From Naematelia aurantialba (lineage: Eukaryota; Basidiomycota; Tremellomycetes; Tremellales; Naemateliaceae): DNA of 64,000 nt. The notes under the pieces were generated by a model that made no database searches, was not told the DNA's origin, and saw nothing but the letters and a program-made list of their open reading frames with translations. The position numbers were made by a program, and so were the translations under genes. This document shows positions 38,930-56,100 of the stretch, piece by piece. Position 1 is the first letter of the stretch, and each line of letters opens with the position of its first letter. The stretch lies in NCBI GenBank assembly GCA_021527695.1, contig JAKFAO010000006.1:496001-560000 (forward strand), read 5' to 3'.

Positions 38930-40507
38930 TTAAGGAGGTGGCTCCCCGCCTATCCATCCAGCAAACCACCTGGCGCAGTCCGCGACCCTCCTTATACCGG
39001 CGTCACTTCGAGCGAGCCGAAGGTCCGGCCGCAACAGCCTATCTTCAGGCAGAATGCTGGATCTTCCGCCTCCATCGGCAGCACCACCATTGGCGCGCCT
39101 GCCTGGTCTGTCCGTCGAGGTCGAGGTCGGAGCTGGACGAGGCATGGTGCGGTACACGATGGTCGGTTTCGGTCTGGCGCCGAAGCTGGTGCTCAATACC
39201 ATTTCGGCTTTGGCCTTGCTCGTGGCAGGGCGAAACTCGACGTCTGGTTCATGAGCTCTGCCCCTTCTACTTCTGCGCTCTCCTGTTGCTGCCTCGCATC
39301 TGTATGGGAGGAGACAACTCACTCTCGAGCAGAACGACGTCGCCGCGCCTGACCCGATCCCCCCAATCTCTAGCCATGTCGCCCCAGAGTCGCACGCTGA
39401 TGCCCGCCTCGTCGGCCTCGCCAGTCCCCCCCTCCACGACATGCCACACGCCCATCCACAGGTCGCCGTCCCCGCCGCGTCCTGCTGCACGAGTGCGAAG
39501 CACCGCGTCTCGTCGCCGGACGACGGTAGCCGCTTCGACAGCGACGACGCATACCAAGACAGAGACGACCGCCTTGTCCCCCTTGTCCTGTAGATGCTTG
39601 TCTGGCTTGTGTTTGTCCGGCTTGCCTGTGACGGCAGTGAGAGCGCTCAAGGTCGTCAGGCGTGCGAGCGGGATATGCCACCGCGGGAGGTTGTGTACGC
39701 TCCGGTCCGCTGCTGATGGTGGGAACTGCGAGGGATCCGACGTGGTGGTGTTCAGTGAGAGGAGCGAGTCGTTGGTGTTCATGATGTGGGGGAGGGCGTC
39801 GTTGATTGACGAGCCTGGAGAAGGTCAGTGATACATAGCATGGCCGAGCGGTGTGAGCAGACAGACAGAAGCAAGCAGAAGCAGACTCAGAAGCAGAAAC
39901 AGAAGCAGACCCAGAAACACACGCAAACGCAGGCGTACCGGACGAACGAGCAATCCGGCGCGACCGACGACGGCCGCCTCCCGCATCGGGGGATACCAGT
40001 GCAGCCTGACCTCCTTGGCTTGCATCTGCAGTGTTAAAACCAGTTGACGAGAACGATTCGTCCTCTCCTCCATCCCTGGCGTTCACCTTGCGCCTCGTCC
40101 GCCTGCCTGTAGGCTCGACACTGATTCCATACCCTTGCGCTTGTTGTTGTCCATGTCCGTGACCTTGGCATAGATTCCTGGGCTCGTGCGTGACCCAGAT
40201 CTTGGGCTTGTCGTCCTTGTCCTGAGTCTTGGCCGTGGCCAAGACCTTTTCCTAGACCATGGTCGAAACCAGCCTTGGACAACTTGATCGGCGGACCCAG
40301 CGCGCTCAGCCCAACAGCCACCACTAGTCGTTCCGACAGACTCGCCTGAGACGCGCACGCCGACGCTGACGCCGCTTCTCGCGCAGGACAGGGGAGGATA
40401 TGGACCTTGATTCCCGGGACGGCGCTGCGCCCGACACCGGAGCCTCCATCGTCGGAGGATAGTGCGCTCAGCGTTGGAGGCGGTAGGAAGACGTGGTAGT
40501 GTGTCAT
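38930..40507 (-). CDS. Putative OB-fold (nucleic-acid-binding type) protein
   Basis: The C-terminal half has the strand pattern of an RPA-like OB fold: VVSVLVCVVAVEAATVVRRRDA, DLWMGVWHVVEG, ISVRLWGDMARDWGDRVRRGDVVLLENVEF. The LWG...GDVVLL segment is typical of single-strand-DNA-binding OB folds. LENVEF is made by an intron joining near 39340 and 39239. Upstream, RSSG joins SSINDALPHIMNTND across an intron. The 5' part starts MTHYHVFLPPPTL at 40507 and needs an intron, which I place at 40252-40324 (SLSERL to EKVLATAKTQDKDDK). A basic linker (GGRRRSRRIAR, GRRTRRKVNA) fits DNA or RNA binding. I cannot name the family; telomere or DNA-repair adaptors are possible. Confidence 0.55.
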
Positions 40508-40631
40508 CTGCCCTGCCTGCCATTACATGGTGCCATGGCATGCCAATGTCAAACATGTCAACTGCGGTTGACGCGACTTCTTTTCATGGCCGATGCGTTT
40601 TTGACATCTCCCTGGGATATTCACATGCATG

Positions 40632-40641
40632 TATATATATA
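40632..40641 (-). promoter_or_regulatory. TATA-like element upstream of the OB-fold gene
   Basis: gtatatatat about 125-135 nt upstream of the minus-strand ATG at 40507. The word is self-complementary, so orientation is taken from the gene. It also lies just past the chitinase 3' end. Confidence 0.45.
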
Positions 40642-40701
40642 GACGCAGTCCAGCTGGCGCTTCCCAGCCTCATCATGCCACATGCAAGGTATACTCTTAG
40701 C

Positions 40702-43010
<2,309 letters not shown>

Positions 43011-43145
43011 CTGATGGCAAGACGACACACAAAGAGCTGTGCTGCAAACGTCGCTGCACGAACTCGTCGACGGATTCTGGAGAACCACGGGGCTCCTAGC
43101 CGCAGACGAGCGTCACGTGACATGACCCCCAGCAGATACATGCTG

Positions 43146-43168
43146 CTATGCATACTATGTATGCATAG
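43146..43168. promoter_or_regulatory. Perfect inverted repeat between AFG2 stop and chitinase start
   Basis: Arms ctatgcatac and gtatgcatag (10 bp each) around a 3-nt centre, in the 187 nt between two minus-strand genes. Could be a factor-binding palindrome for the chitinase promoter or a hairpin at the AFG2 3' end. Confidence 0.6.
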
Positions 43169-43197
43169 TGACGACCGACTAGCACCCAATACACGGC

Positions 43198-46161
<2,964 letters not shown>

Positions 46162-46384
46162 CCTAAACTCTGAGCGAGTGCTTGGATAGAGTAGAACAGT
46201 CGACTGCAGATCTGGTCAAAAAGTCAACACCTCCACCCAGAATAATTATCAGCCTCACTCTCGAAAATATCAGCCTCACTTTGCCGCTGTCTGATTTCCA
46301 GTCTACAGCTCAAAAGTGACCGTCACTCTCTCTTCTCTTCTTGTTGCTTTGCAATACAGGTCAGCTTTGACACCAAGGGACACG
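46162..46384. promoter_or_regulatory. Shared divergent promoter of AFG2 and PRP17
   Basis: 223 nt between the start codons. An 18-nt near-duplicate (aatatcagcctcactyt) occurs at about 46245-46285. No TATA element. Confidence 0.55.
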
Positions 46385-48742
46385 ATGACTGCACTGGTCG
46401 CAAACTACGATTCATCGGACGATGAGGCGGCACCGGTACCATCTACGTCAACCAGCACGTTGCCGTCATTGGGCAATGGCTTTGGAACGGTCGCAGCAAA
46501 CGATGAGGACGAGGAGGATGATGAGGGATTAGAGGAGCAAGCGCGAGCAGATGCTTTCGGTCTCTCAAGTGCAGCAGAACCCTCCAACGGGACGAGTCAG
46601 ATTGTGAAGAAGCCAGAGATTCTCGCTGCTCCAGATGTCCTCAAGGAGGTGACTACTACACTTTGTTGGCATAGGCGAACGCTGACATGGCGTAGGATCC
46701 AAATGGCGCAGGGATGGCGATCATCGCTCGGCCAACAGACAAGGTCATCAATGTGAATATCAGATATGAGGATATGACTAGACCGGTGGCTGGTCCCGAG
46801 GATCCGTTCAACCAGAAGAAGAACAAGGGGATGAACAGTTTGGCAGGTGAGCGACTGTCCTCAACGCTCTTGGTGGTCGAGCTCTTCAGTACTCTGGGCG
46901 GCGAAGATCCATCAGGCTGACTCTAATAGGTCATGTCGAGGAGCAATCGATGGACGACTATACATTTGCCATGCAACACCGGACTTTCGACGTGCACGGC
47001 TTTGCTCTCAACCCATCAACTCACAACGCCGGTTTTGTCGGCTCCCTCAATGCAGCACACGAGAATGGATATTCATCAATAGATAACCTCCGGCCATCCA
47101 AGGCGCAGCAGAAGGAGATGAAGCGGAAACGGGCTGGCAAGGGTGATGCGAGTGTCGTTGATGGGGAAGGGGCGTATATGGGTCCATGGGCGGGGTACGA
47201 TGGAGACAAGGACGTCGAGCCAGAAGTGGAGGAGGAGGCAGAGGAATGGCGCGAGGAAAAACGACGGAGAGAAGAGGCCAAGGAGGCGGCACAGGAGAAA
47301 ATGCGCGTGGCAAGGGAAGAGAAGAGTATCTTTCATGGTGAGTCTAAGGCTGAGATCACGCTGTCAACAGACAGACTGACCATCGGCAGGGAAGGAGTTG
47401 CTCGATTATGCCGGTCGGACATATATGCACATTCCTACAGACGTGGATGTCAAACTCAATCCATCAGAGGGAACAGCTCCACCAAATGCATATGTCCCCG
47501 AGCGGTGTATACATACTTGGGTGAGTATCTTGATGGTCATCGGTCACGCGATAAGCCTGCTGATCGTCCAGACCGGCCACAACAAGGGTGTATCTGCTGT
47601 ACGACTGTTCCCCAAGAGTGGACATCTTCTTCTCAGCGCGAGTATGGATACAAAAGTCAAGGTATGCTCCCTTCTCTTACCCAAACCAACCCCCCTTACC
47701 CCCTGTACCCCACATAGAGAAAAGATCATCCTGACCAAGCCAGCTCTGGGACGTTTATCACGAGGGCAACTGCTTGCGCACTTTTCTTGGTCATTCGCAA
47801 GCTGTCAAAGATATTGCGTTCAACAACAAGGGCACGAAATTCTTGTCCGCATCGTACGACCGGCACATCAAGATATGGGATACCGAGTCGGGCAAGTGTA
47901 TCCAGGCGTTCTCCAATGGCAAAATCCCAAACGTTGTGAAATGGCACCCGGATCCAGATAAGCAGAACATCTTCTTGGCTGGTATGCAAGACAAGAAGAT
48001 TATCCAGGTAGGTACTGCTCTCATGTCCAAACGGATCCGTAGGTCCTGCCAATGCTGATTACTCAGTATGACACCCGGGCACACGAGATTGTTCAGACAT
48101 ACGATCAGCATCTGGGCCCGGTCAACACGATTACATTTGTGGACGAGAATCGGCGATTCGTCACAACCTCGGATGACAAGACCATCCGAGGCTGGGACTA
48201 CGATATCCCTGTGGTCATCAAGTACATTGCCGAGCCATATATGCACTCGATGCCCGCCGTCACCCTTCATCCAAGCAGTATGTCCCTATGTCACTGTCGT
48301 GGTACCAGATGCCATATAGGTGCAATGCTGACATTGAGTAGAAAAGTACTTTGCCTGTCAATCGCTGGACAACCAGATCCTCATCTACTCGGCAGACGGG
48401 AGTTTCAAGCAGAACAAGAAGAAGCGATTCGCAGGACATACCATAGCAGGTTACGCATGTGCGATTGGGTTCTCCCCGGACGGGAAGTACATCTCGTCTG
48501 GTACCGGTGCAGGTGATGTCGTGTTTTGGGATTTCAAGACGGGACGGATCGTCAAGCGGCTGCGCGCACATAACCAGGTTGTCATTGATCATGTTTGGCT
48601 GCCCAATGAGCATGTGAGTGCCACTGTTCAGCAATTCACGAATGGTTCAGCAGAAGTCTGTTGCATGGGAGCTGTACTGATAGGCTCTTAGTCGAAAGTC
48701 ATCACGGCGTCGTGGGATGGGTTGATCAAGCTCTGGACATGA
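46385..48742 (+). CDS. PRP17: PRP17/CDC40 splicing factor, WD40 protein
   Basis: Spliceosome component acting at the second catalytic step. The start at 46385 gives [14 protein letters not shown], the family opening. An acidic region follows, then [23 protein letters not shown], a charged helix ([15 protein letters not shown]), and [30 protein letters not shown], which begins a C-terminal seven-bladed WD40 propeller. Visible blades include [84 protein letters not shown] and the closing [16 protein letters not shown]. The most conserved part ([19 protein letters not shown]) is intact. About eight or nine short introns. Stop at 48740-48742. Confidence 0.97.
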
Positions 48743-48976
48743 GCAGGATCTCGAATGGGGACACGAGAAATGCATTGAGCAGGGCACCAGCATTGCTTGG
48801 AGCGGGAGACATGTAGGTGGGCAGGAGTAGTAAAAGCATCTAGCAGACAGTCCACGCATGTATCTATATAACCTTGTTGAGCAAGGGACGTGTGTGGAGG
48901 CGAGTGAGTCACTGCGCGTCGTCTGTTGACTTTTCGATTGCTGCCATTGGGATTGTCGTACTCAAGCCAAGATGTC

Positions 48977-50956
48977 ATGAAGATGACGATGGCCGACTCT
49001 GCAGTTTTGGCAGCGCAGCTGAAGAGGAAATATCCTCTGCCAGAACCCGATGCAGTGAGTCGTGGGTTTACCCCTTCCCCGTCGGCGCTTTGAAGGAACC
49101 ACTCTCTGGGAAGCTGACGGAGCAGAAATGGGTAGAAGATTGTGTGAACGCCTTGATTGACGATGGCCAGACTCCGTCCCTGGCTGCCGTGGTGCGTCCT
49201 CTCCTCCTATCCACCCATCTTTTTGCCTACATGCACGGGACGGAATGCAGGTTCTCACTCGACATGTAGGAAGAGCAATACCTCTACTCTGACCTGTCGG
49301 TGTCGACAGTGCCGTCGCGCGTCCTCCCTTCCGAAGCGCACAACAAGGTCCTCTTCCCCTCGCCCGTGATGGTGCAGCTGCAGTCTGTGACGGAGATCGG
49401 CTCGTCCGCGTTCCAGCTGCAAACGGTGCTAGAGCAGCGGCGCGATGTGCTCGAAGGCGCGACCCGTATTTTGCGCATGGACGAAGAGGCCCCGCCAGAC
49501 GGACAGGCGGAGGTCGGGGGAGACAAGCTGCCGGCCTATCCGAGGGGGATGTTGAGGATGCAGGTCAGCGATGGGAGGAGAGTGATGGCTGCGGTGGAGT
49601 ACCGGAGGATAGAGGCGCTCAGGCTGGGTGAGACGGCGTTGGGAGCCAAGTTGGCGTTGCACAATGTGAGGGTGCTCAGAGGGACCCGTGAGTGGCAGTC
49701 GTTTCCCCGCCCCGCCATGTAAACCTATTGCATGTTCTCATTGCCTCGCCTTCTCAGTATCTCACCGCCTCGCTACCTGAGCTTCTCGTTACCCCTGTCC
49801 CTCACACCTTGAACCTTGTCCGCTCCTGGAGGTGAATGTGGAATACTGTCAGAGGATCCTGAAGGGGCGCGGGAGCGGGAGCATGTTGACGCCGGGTGAT
49901 GAGCGACGGCTGGGATGTGCTGATACTACTTGTGTTGTGGTGACGCTGCGTGCACTTGGCTGACACTGCTCGTTCCTAGTCCTCTTGACACCGGAAAATA
50001 CGCAAGTCCTCGGCTACCAAGTGGACCATCTCGAAGCCGAACAGCCGAGGCTATTTGTCAATAGCCTGCTGAAACGACTTGGAAAGCCCGAGGCCACCGC
50101 ACCGGCAACGACACCAGCAACGACACCACCTACGGCGACCACAAGAGGAACAGCACCAGCCCTCCTAGCGCTCCTAGCGCCTCGACGAGCACCCACCACC
50201 CAGAACGCCAACGCCCGGGTAGCAAATGCAAGTACCGCAGCAGCCTCTATGGGTGTGGGTCTAGCGGCAAGACGCCCTGGGTCGACCAATGCCAATGCTG
50301 TCGCCCTACAGTCAGGACCAGAGTCCTCGGCGGCTGCTCAGGCGCGGGCGCGTGCCATCGCAGCTGCAGCCATGTCGCCGGAACCTGCCCCGCGAAGTGG
50401 GCACCCGAAACGTAAAGCCCCACCAGCGTCAACAACCGCATCGACTGTGAATCCAGCGGCAGGAGCGGCAATAGACTCGAGAAGCGAGAGCGTGGACTCC
50501 AGGTCTAAACGCCCGCGTGGACGCCCTCGCCAGTCCACAGTGGCCGATACATCCGAGTACGATGTCAGTGTTTTGGAGCTGGACGACGCAGTGCTCCAAG
50601 ACCTCGAGAAGATCGAGAAGCACGCGTGTGCCTCTGCCACTGCCTCTGCTGTTTCCGCTGCCTCTGCACAGCATGCCTTTTTAGTGGACTCGGACGAGGA
50701 CGAGTTTGGCGTGGACGAGTCGTTCTTCCGACACGTAGACGATGCGGTCGCGCACGCCCATCAGATCGGGATCCAGAGTCAGAGCCAGAGCCAGAGCCAC
50801 GGAGTCGGGACGAGTCATACGGTCGAGGGAAATGGGACTAGCTGGACAAGGGGGAGTTGGAGAGTGGCTACGACCGTGGGGGGGACGAGTGGGACGGACG
50901 AGGGGGATGAGGAGAAGGAGAATCGGCCAGAGGTCATTGAGATCCTGTCTGATTGA
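48977..50956 (+). CDS. RMI1: RMI1, RecQ-mediated genome instability protein 1
   Basis: OB-fold partner of the Sgs1/BLM helicase and Top3 that dissolves double Holliday junctions. The start at 48977 gives MKMTMADSAVLAAQLKRKY. Exons then join to KWVEDCVNALIDDGQ (RMI1 N-terminal helical domain) and EEQYLYSDLS, followed by the OB fold with VMVQLQSVTEIGSSAFQL, MLRMQVSDGRRVMAAVEY and LGAKLALHNVRVLRGT. A longer intron (about 49690-49979) precedes LLLTPENTQVLGYQVDHLE, which completes the core. The C-terminal 290 residues are disordered: Thr/Ala/Pro-rich, a basic RPRGRPR patch, an acidic DSDEDEFGVDESFF stretch and a Gln-Ser dipeptide tract (about 50775-50800). Confidence 0.87.
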
Positions 50957-51335
50957 GCACTGCATGGCTGTAGTGAGGTGGCTGATGTTTACGGGTGGTC
51001 ACATGTTGTATTGTACTGCGAAGACGATGCATCGACTCGTGGACATGGATCTACTGCAAACTCGTGGACAACGATTGACCGCAAACTCGTGGACACGGTC
51101 TACAGCAAGAGGCGCTAGTAGCGTGATCATGACACCGTTGGCATGGGTGTTATGAATCTGGGAGCAATGTCATGGAAATTGTCCGTCGTCCAGATCCTGG
51201 CAGAATGTGTGTCATCAGACATTGTGGAATGGACAGTGCAGCCTGCAGGCAATGTTGAGACGGGCACGTCGCTCCGAATGTCGAAGCGATTCAACCTCAT
51301 CCATGGCAATACCACCGCTTTGCCAGCCAGCCGAA
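50957..51335. other. Intergenic region between convergent RMI1 and TAN1
   Basis: About 380 nt with a tandem repeat (listed next) and no supported gene. Confidence 0.55.
51028..51106. repeat. Three-copy tandem repeat between RMI1 and TAN1
   Basis: Unit of about 25-27 nt with core gcaaactcgtggacacgg, three imperfect copies, starting about 75 nt after the RMI1 stop. Confidence 0.8.
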
Positions 51336-52952
51336 TCACTCTTCGACCTTGCGCATCTTCAACACTCGTCCACCCTCGATGACTTCGTCAAACCCATCTC
51401 CCAGCTCCGCCGTCTCATCCTCCACCACCTCTCCCCCTTCGACATCTTCAGCCTTCAACGTCTCCTCTCCCTCCTCCAACTCGACCTCTGCTTTTCTCTT
51501 CAACGCGCTCGTACTTGGGCTGTTCTCATTTGAGCCGAGCCGCGCCGCCCTCTCCGCTCGGGCAGCCTGGTTCTGTGCCGATCTGCTGGTTGTTGAGATA
51601 GCATGAGAGGCGGTAGCGCCTTTCGTCGTGGACGTAGATGCCGCTTTGACTTTTGCAAGGTGTTCTGCGAGTTCCCATGGGTTGAACTGGCTATGTTAGG
51701 GCTCATCCAAAGGGGGTCTTCATATAGATACCTTTTTGAAGCGGCCATAGTTGGGGACTATGCTTACTCCCAAAGAGTTCTGGCGAGGTCAGTCGCTGTG
51801 CATGGGATGAGAACGGAGGACTGACCTTGTACACCTCCACTAGAATTGTCCGTTCCGGGTCATTCAGATCGACCTTGTGCCCCGATCCGGCCCTGACCAC
51901 CAAGTCCGCAATGGCCTTGATCATCTCCATTCGGTCCATACGATCAGAGTTGCGCTTGTTGGTCACTATCGCAAACTACTACGGTCAGATTTGCTTCGTT
52001 CTTTTAGCCGAACAAGTGGCTAGGCTCACGCGAAGTCCATCAGTTGCATCTGGTCCAGTGAATGCCTGCTGGATGATGGGATCGGCCGTGTTGCTAAGAG
52101 ACGTCATGGTGGCGCTACCGACCGCTTGGATCGGGACTACACGGCGGATATATCTGGTGCATTTAGCATTCAGTTTTGATATCCACAGGTTGATGGAGGA
52201 TGGACCTACTTGAAGGGGCATTTTTCCGACTTTTCTACGGTCTGAAGGATGTGCTGTACGAGCGTGTTGGCATCAAGAGGGGGAAGGACGTTGACATATA
52301 GCACTAGGCACCGTGAGCTTTTCACAAGGCCCGCTGGCTATGGCCAGGGAAAGGGACTGACCACAAGGCGTATCATGTCGACAGAGCCCTGGAAAATCAG
52401 CAAATGAAATGGCTAGATCGGGTCTTGAAGTAGATGTGCAACTCACGAAATCGAGGCGACTTCTCTCCGGAACCAGACATACCCGCCAGCTCCTTCTTTA
52501 GCGCCACTTCCACATCCACATCCTCGCCTTCCGCCGAGTCATCAGCTGGGATAGTATCGGGATACAACTGGTCCGCTATCCGCTCGAGGTATTCTACCAA
52601 CTCGCGTTCAGCAGACCGTTCCTTGTTCTGTATCGCGGTCGCTATGATCCCTGGACCAGTCATCATCTCAGCCTACCCAGAACGTCAGCCCGAGCGTCTC
52701 CTACACATGGAAGGCACTTGCTATTGGGTCATCTCGATACCTCCCCAAATGCGACGCCAGTGTGGCTTCCCCGTCTGTTGTCCATTGCTGTCCTCCGCCG
52801 TGTCCACCCCGGCCACCCCGTCCGCCGCCTCGTCCTCCTCCCCAACCTCTGCCTCCTCCACCTCTTCCACGCGATCCACCTCTCCAATCAGGCCGTTTGT
52901 AGATCGATTTGTGCTTCTGCGGCTGCCGTCGTGAGCCGCTTGCTTCTGACAT
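51336..52952 (-). CDS. TAN1: TAN1/THUMPD1, THUMP-domain adaptor for tRNA cytidine acetylation
   Basis: Works with the Kre33/NAT10 acetyltransferase to form N4-acetylcytidine at position 12 of tRNA-Ser and tRNA-Leu. The start at 52952 (MSEASGSRR) opens a Gly/Arg-rich tract of about 30 residues with RGG and RGR repeats. The family region follows: MTGPGIIATAIQNKERSAEREL, then KCPFKYIRRVVPIQAV, the THUMP segment FAIVTNKRNSDRMDRMEMIKAIADLV, HKVDLNDPERTILVEVYK, GVSIVPNYGRFKKYNLTMLAEH, and an acidic/basic tail that ends KMRKVEE. Introns separate these blocks. Divergent from the BRE4-like gene with 174 nt between starts. Confidence 0.9.
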
Positions 52953-53126
52953 TTTGTGCTGTGAGATGGACAGCTCAAAGAGTGTTTGAAACTTCGAGTG
53001 ACGGTCAGCTTGCCACGTGTTTGCCACGAGTCATGGCGGGGCCCCGCTTTCTTGTTTGGGCCCACCGAGCCTCCGACCTCGTCGTTCAGTTGGGCAGCAT
53101 CACATACTAGTAAGACTGGGAATGCC
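52953..53126. promoter_or_regulatory. Shared divergent promoter of TAN1 and the BRE4-like gene
   Basis: Only 174 nt between start codons. A CACGTG E-box lies at about 53014-53019 (ccacgtgtttg), possibly a bHLH-factor site. Confidence 0.5.
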
Positions 53127-56100
53127 ATGCAAGAGTCGCTGCCGTCTAGCACATCCGTCACCGACTCGCCTTTACAACCGTCTGATGCGCCGGAATCAGG
53201 CCCGAGCTCGCGACCGTACTCGCCACCGCTCGCTCGGGCTCCAGAGTCATCTTCAGTGTCCGCTGGATACGTAGGTGATGGTTCTACGCACCCTCCGGCC
53301 AGTTCTTCGGTCGCTGGCCGGAACACTCTTGGCGCCTACAGACCGAAGCCTTCCAGCAGGCCGAGCGTATGGCACCTTACGGGCTCTAGCGAGGATGGAA
53401 AATGGGGTAGTGGACGGAGTACCTTCTCGACTGTGCGCAAGACTAATGACTCGACCATCGGGTTGGACAACTGGGGGACACTGCAAGAGCTGGTAGATGA
53501 AGAGGCTGGTGAGACTCCGCCATCGGAAGCTTCAGGCTCCCGGATCCATCTCAGACGAGGAAGGAGTCTACGGTCAATATTCATCCCATCACCGACTGCG
53601 CCGCACAGCCCATCAGAACCATTCGACGTTCCCCGGACGATAGAAGTGCCCGACGGGACGGAGCCGGGTCTCTTTTCCAGCTCGCCACCGGAGATGGACA
53701 CCGATGCAGACATTCAGAGCGGCAGGAACATTGTTTCTGGTCGGCCAGGTGTAGGAACGGAGCACGAAGTTCCTCCGGGAGGTTCGGAGCAGCCGCCGAC
53801 TCCTTTGCTGCGCGACTCCCGACCACCATTGAAACCTCCAGACAGCAAAGCATCACGTAGGTACCGTCCCCCGTAATCGAACATGCAGAAGGTGCTGACA
53901 AGGTAGTCATCCGGCGCAAGTACTGGCCGCCTCCGGGATGGGCAATTGCGATTCTTAAATGCAGCCTGGCCTATTTCATCGCTTCCCTCTTCACTTTCGT
54001 GCCTACTTTTGCCCGGATCCTCTCCACATCTTCCGAGACGGATGCGCATGGGCGTGTCACTCACAAACCAGCTTATTCAGCGCACATGGTTGCGACCATT
54101 GTCGTCTATGTGAGCCACCATCGCCGTTGCGCGCATGCTCTGCTTATGCGTGGTAGTTTAATCCAGCCAAGACAATGGGCAGCATGCTTCTCTCGACGCG
54201 ATTCTGCTTCATACTTGCCGGACTGGCGACTATCATATCTCTTCTAGCTATGGGCACTATCGAGTTGTTTGACCACTTCTCGCCCTCCCAAGGGAGTCGT
54301 TGGGACTGGATCAGCGAGATGGGTGATTGGCTGGTCTGCGTCGTCTGGATTGGTGGGAGTATGGGCGCCTTGGCTTGGTCAAAGGTGTGGGTGGGCAATC
54401 CGAGCTTCAACTCTGGTATGATCGGACAGACTGGACACCGCTGATGGTCAGGTTGTTCAATGGCAGCAGTCACTCTGTATACCGTAATAATCAAGGAGGG
54501 ACAGCTGCCAAAACTCATCGAGGTCTTGGTGATCGTCCTCATCGGCGGTGAGTGAATGTTCCATGGTGCAGAACACCCGCTGAGAGTCGTAGCCACCATC
54601 ACCAACCTCGTATGCTTTCTGGTCTTTCCGGTATCAGCCACGTCACGCCTCCAAGACTCCATATCCAAGTCCTTGACATCCTTTTCGACCCTTCTTGACC
54701 TGCTCACATCGACTTTCCTTCTCGAAAAGCATGTCGTCCGAGAACTGAGAACATCACTCAAGGACGCGGCACAATCGCACGCTGCGGCCTTCAAGACTCT
54801 GAAAACTGATCTGGCGGAAGCGAAACACGAACGGATCCTCGATGGCCGCATTCGTGGGCGACGTCTAGAGCTATATGATGCTGCTATTGGCAGCTTGAGT
54901 CGTCTCGCGCAGCATCTGGCAAGTCTGCGAGGAAGTACCAGGCTACAAGAGAGCCTCATCCGCGCTAGCCGAGAAGGAAAGATCGACCTCGAGACATGGC
55001 ACGAGAAGCCTGAGACACCCGCCATCTCGGTTTCGCAGCTCGATGGAGCGCCAGGATCGAATGTGGATATTTCAGCCAGTATTCGCCTGTTCTTACAGTT
55101 CAGAGAAACTTCTGGGGAACAGATGGATGTTCTTGTCTCCCGCTGTGATGATGCCCTCGACGCCGTGCAGGCATTTGCGAGACAGCACGAAAGTGCGGGA
55201 AAGGATGTGACGATTATCAGAAATAACCTCTCTATCTCCTTGCGCGATTTTGTCAAATCGTCCAGTACGGCCATCAAGCGGGTATACGCGGGCCCCAAGC
55301 GAGAGAGAGGCCTATATGGCGATGACGATGTAGATAGTTCGGACGAATCGTTCGCTGCTCTAGAGGAGGACGAGGTCGAGGGCCCGAATGAGACAGTCTT
55401 CTTGATATATTTGTGAGTGATAAACACGACTTGGCTGATGGAAGCTTCCTCTTTACTCTCGAAGAATTTGCGAGAGAGCTACTGTTCCTCCTGGATACTG
55501 TTCAAGAGGTAGGTCGGAATTTGCCCCGTCGGAAGAGGACGGCTCCTTACACGAGTAGATCTTCACGGCCGAACCACTGACCGCTTGGGATCACCTCAAG
55601 TCACTCTGGCCAGCGAATCGCGGTCGAAAGGCAGCAAAGGGGCGCTATCTGTACAAACAATTCCGTGCGTTGTCGATATGATTCGGACAGACTGATTGCT
55701 GATCCGAGATATAGGCCAGATTGTGCCGATCGATCCCAGCAAGCTGCAGCCCCCATTGTTCCCTCGCAATTCGAAGCATGCGCGAGGCACTCTTCTGACC
55801 CCGGCTAGGCAATCACTAAGCGCGTGGGCCCGTGTCCGACAGACCGTCTGGGAGATCGGAGCGTTCCTTCGTCACGCAGACATGCGGTATGCAATCAAGA
55901 CTGGTCTAGGTGGAGGTGAGATCCCCATTTTGTTGATTGAGATCATGCGGCTGATGCGTCTGTAGCGATCTTGGCTGCACCAGCTTTCACTGAGGTTGGC
56001 AGGCCAATCTTCCTAGAGTACAGAGGGGAGTGGGCTTTGATCGCCTACTTTGCTACCATGAGCCCTACGGTGGGGCAGACAAACTTCTTGTGGGTTTTTG

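Noticed and set aside
38767..39831. 354-codon plus-strand open frame
   Set aside because: Antisense to the OB-fold gene; Ser/Arg/Cys-rich shadow with no pattern.
40632..40641. TATA-like word as promoter of the chitinase gene
   Set aside because: The chitinase is on the minus strand and ends at 40702, so this word lies past its 3' end; it is assigned to the OB-fold gene instead.
54144..55427. 427-codon minus-strand open frame
   Set aside because: Antisense shadow of the long helical exon of the BRE4-like protein, whose sense frame shows clear family features.
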